From assembly GCA_947258975.1 (NCBI GenBank), contig CAMYKK010000003.1:254633-318632 (forward strand): 64,000 bases of DNA. Direction: 5' to 3'. The number at the start of each line of letters is the position of its first letter. Positions within the stretch are counted from its first letter, which is position 1. The notes under the pieces are model-generated. The model was not told the origin of the DNA and searched no databases. It saw nothing but the letters and a program-made list of their open reading frames with translations. Positions 62,894 to 64,000 of this stretch are shown here, one piece after another. This stretch comes from an uncultured Gammaproteobacteria bacterium. Its GTDB lineage: Bacteria; Pseudomonadota; Gammaproteobacteria; Arenicellales; JAANXG01. The position numbers were made by a program, and so were the translations under genes.

Positions 62894-63148
62894 TTACAGA
62901 TTCACGGTGATGTAACGATTGAAGTAGTGCGCGTGGTATTGCCGTAACCATGTCGGAATAGTGTCGAAGTCAAAGCCCATGAACACCGTTACCGATGAAC
63001 CCAATGGAAACGCGCCGGAATCCCGCAACGCATGGGTCACGCCTTCATCCACCTCGAGCAGCGTCTCGCCTCTTGCAGTCACGGCGTCGCCACGAGCGAT
63101 CCACTGTTCTCCGTCGTGGATAAGGCTCAGCTCGACATCTGCCTTCAT
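62894..63148 (-). CDS. Small soluble protein resembling DUF5395
   Basis: 84 residues. Likely a small beta/alpha fold (IHDGEQWIARGDAVTARGETL). The C-terminal region VFMGFDFDTIPTWLRQYHAHY is very characteristic and, from memory, belongs to the DUF5395 family; I hold that name with moderate certainty. It starts 55 bases after the 57-residue membrane protein and ends 49 bases before the YeiH-like gene. Function unknown. Confidence 0.75.
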   Translation of the reverse strand: MKADVELSLIHDGEQWIARGDAVTARGETLLEVDEGVTHALRDSGAFPLGSSVTVFMGFDFDTIPTWLRQYHAHYFNRYITVNL

Positions 63149-63203
63149 CGCATCTTCTCTTCGCTAACCCGTCCGCTCACGGCGAATGGGACTCATTGGT
63201 GGG

Positions 63204-63377
63204 CTACCGTAAGATAAAGATGTTAATGAGAACACCGAGAACCAACAGACCGGCGAGGCCGATACCGATGCTCCAGCCCACGAGTTGGGTCTCCCAAGGT
63301 TCCCACGGCTCCGCTTCTCCCAGCAGGGCTTGAGCGGATTTCTGTTGATCATCGCCAGGCGCCACAGTATCTACCAT
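63204..63377 (-). CDS. 57-residue single-span membrane protein
   Basis: Short gene found by translating the minus strand from ATG 63377 to TAG 63204. The protein begins MVDTVAPGDDQQKSAQ, has an acidic, Trp-rich segment (GEAEPWEPWETQLVGW), then one hydrophobic span (IGIGLAGLLVLGVLINIFI) and ends in LR. agagga lies eight bases before the ATG. A longer frame on the same strand (63352 to 63164) is rejected because it lacks such features. First gene of the trio with the DUF5395-like protein and the YeiH-like transporter, so it is probably an accessory subunit. Confidence 0.75.
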   Translation of the reverse strand: MVDTVAPGDDQQKSAQALLGEAEPWEPWETQLVGWSIGIGLAGLLVLGVLINIFILR

Positions 63378-63501
63378 GTCATTATCCTCTTGTCTTTGTT
63401 GCGGAAACTCGGATTAAGGCGAAGCGATTACTCGGCGCCGCCCGCAATCACGAAAGAGAAAACGCATGGCCACGCGGATTTATTCCGCGAACGACAAGGA
63501 C

Positions 63502-63666
63502 CAGCCCGCGTTTCTCGCCAGGATCCCGGATGCCGGCGCATACTGCGACTCCGCGCAGCACAAGGGACTCATGCAGCTGAGTCCCCTGCTGTGCTTGTGC
63601 TGCGCGAAGTTCCCCTGCTTTGCGGGGACAAGCGCAGTGCGGGGACAAACCCCGCGCCTGGCGCGA
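63502..63666 (-). repeat. Dispersed palindromic repeat, copy B
   Basis: Inverted copy of 21857-22002. The 64-odd bases around cagcacaagg-cgcgcggagtcgcag-type sequence differ at only a few positions; this copy carries an extra segment of about 22 bases (ttcccctgctttgcggggac region). The nested hairpin gggactc/gagtccc is kept, while the outer stem is shortened to 10 bp. It ends next to an A-run. Confidence 0.8.
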
Positions 63667-63689
63667 TGAAAAAAGGAGATCCGAGTCGC

Positions 63690-63857
63690 ATGGCACTTAC
63701 TTGAGGGGTCACGACACGCTGAACCGAGTGACCATTCCCGGGACGCGCCGTCAATACCTCCCTGTAGGCTCGGCGCCAGCATCCTTGCTGGCGACGGTCC
63801 CGGAAATTCTCCCTCAATTCAGCACTTTTTTGTCTCCGTAAGGCTCAAGTAAGTGCC
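63690..63857. repeat. MITE-like element with 14-bp terminal inverted repeats
   Basis: ggcacttacttgag (63690-63703) and ctcaagtaagtgcc (63844-63857) are exact reverse complements bounding 168 bases. Inside lies a REP-like hairpin (cgccagca/tgctggcg, 63773-63793) plus the segment shared with 5801-5851. No coding capacity. It resembles a miniature non-autonomous element or the remains of a transposon end pair. Confidence 0.6.
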
Positions 63858-63861
63858 CTTC

Positions 63862-63893
63862 GGGTCAGAGTCTGTGACTCCGACCCCGTTTTT
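63862..63893 (+). terminator. Terminator-like palindrome with T-run
   Basis: gggtcagagtc (63862-63872) pairs with gactccgaccc (63876-63886) with one mismatch and a three-base loop, followed by gttttt. Its core is shared with the terminator at 21801-21839. There is no gene immediately upstream, so it may be part of the repeat cluster rather than a working terminator. Confidence 0.45.
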
Positions 63894-63929
63894 AGAAATG
63901 CGGACTAGACATAATGTTTTGACCTGCCC

Positions 63930-63958
63930 ATCTCAACATGCGTGGATTATGTTGAGAT
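63930..63958. other. 10-bp inverted repeat near the right edge
   Basis: atctcaacat (63930-63939) and atgttgagat (63949-63958) are exact reverse complements with a nine-base loop. The flanks also show cctgccca and gggcag in opposite orientation (63923 and about 63990). It could be the edge of a mobile element that continues beyond the window. Confidence 0.4.
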
Positions 63959-64000
63959 AGGGATCTCAGACACAGAGCCATAATTGAGAGGGCAGATCAT

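Noticed and set aside
63164..63352. 62-residue minus-strand frame overlapping the 57-residue gene
   Set aside because: Basic, Ser/Arg-rich composition without ribosome-binding site; the other frame gives a clear single-span protein with a good site.
63466..63669. Open frames inside repeat copy B
   Set aside because: They translate palindromic repeat DNA and have no protein-like features.
1..64000. tRNA, rRNA, CRISPR or prophage
   Set aside because: Reading both strands I found no tRNA-like clover leaf, rRNA segment, regularly spaced repeat array, integrase or phage structural gene. A dedicated covariance-model scan was not possible here.

Overview
The window is one continuous stretch of a moderately GC-rich chromosome. 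Gene families and synteny (ubiA, a RarD-type permease, a GltA-type citrate synthase, and an E. coli-like hybOABC hydrogenase order with hupK and hypX) suggest a free-living, metabolically flexible gammaproteobacterium. I cannot name a genus from sequence alone. I see no rRNA, tRNA, CRISPR array, prophage or intact transposase.

Layout: (1) 1-11.8 kb is mostly housekeeping and single genes: the end of ubiA, a solitary ParA-like ATPase, a divergent AmmeMemoRadiSam pair (a MEMO-AMMECR1 fusion facing a radical SAM enzyme), a DUF302 protein, a sterol-desaturase-like hydroxylase, a PEBP protein, a large MscS-family channel, a cyclic-nucleotide-binding protein, an HD hydrolase and a membrane-anchored class III nucleotidyl cyclase. 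(2) 11.9-22.5 kb is a glycan-type cluster: two tandem MurG-like glycosyltransferases plus a polysaccharide deacetylase (+ strand), then a tightly overlapping minus-strand operon (formyltransferase, two GT4-like enzymes, methyltransferase), then an ABC exporter-like protein with a badly degenerated ATPase domain, and a methyltransferase whose start lies in a dispersed repeat. (3) 22.6-28.6 kb is a four-gene peptide-type ABC importer operon. (4) 29-40 kb holds a periplasmic SlyD/FKBP-like isomerase, an RRM protein, an FAD-linked oxidase, citrate synthase, a DapA-family protein, a hydrolase-OsmC fusion and a TatT-type (TPAT) TRAP transporter with fused Q and M subunits.

(5) 40-58.6 kb is the centrepiece: a complete uptake [NiFe]-hydrogenase island. 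On the minus strand run hybO-hybA-hybB-hybC-hybD-hypC-hybE-hupK-hypA-hypB, then a truncated HupE-like protein and a c-type cytochrome without any methionine in its mature part. Upstream sits a Crp/Fnr regulator with three of the four FNR iron-sulfur cysteines. Between them lies a perfect TTGAC-N4-GTCAA box centred exactly 41.5 bp upstream of the start site predicted from a -10-like hexamer, the class II activator geometry. Divergently, hemerythrin-hypF-hypC-hypD-hypE-hypX forms the maturation operon, followed by a secreted helical protein. HypX is known to make the CO ligand from formyl groups in oxygen-exposed organisms. Its presence beside a Hyb-type enzyme, with a hemerythrin and an Fnr-like regulator, suggests a hydrogenase tuned to changing oxygen.

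(6) 58.9-64 kb holds a RarD-like permease, small membrane proteins, an SRPBCC protein and a three-gene module: a 57-residue single-span protein, a short soluble DUF5395-like protein and an extended YeiH-family transporter with a clear terminator. The right end is rich in palindromic repeats, one an inverted copy of a repeat 41 kb away at 21.9 kb.
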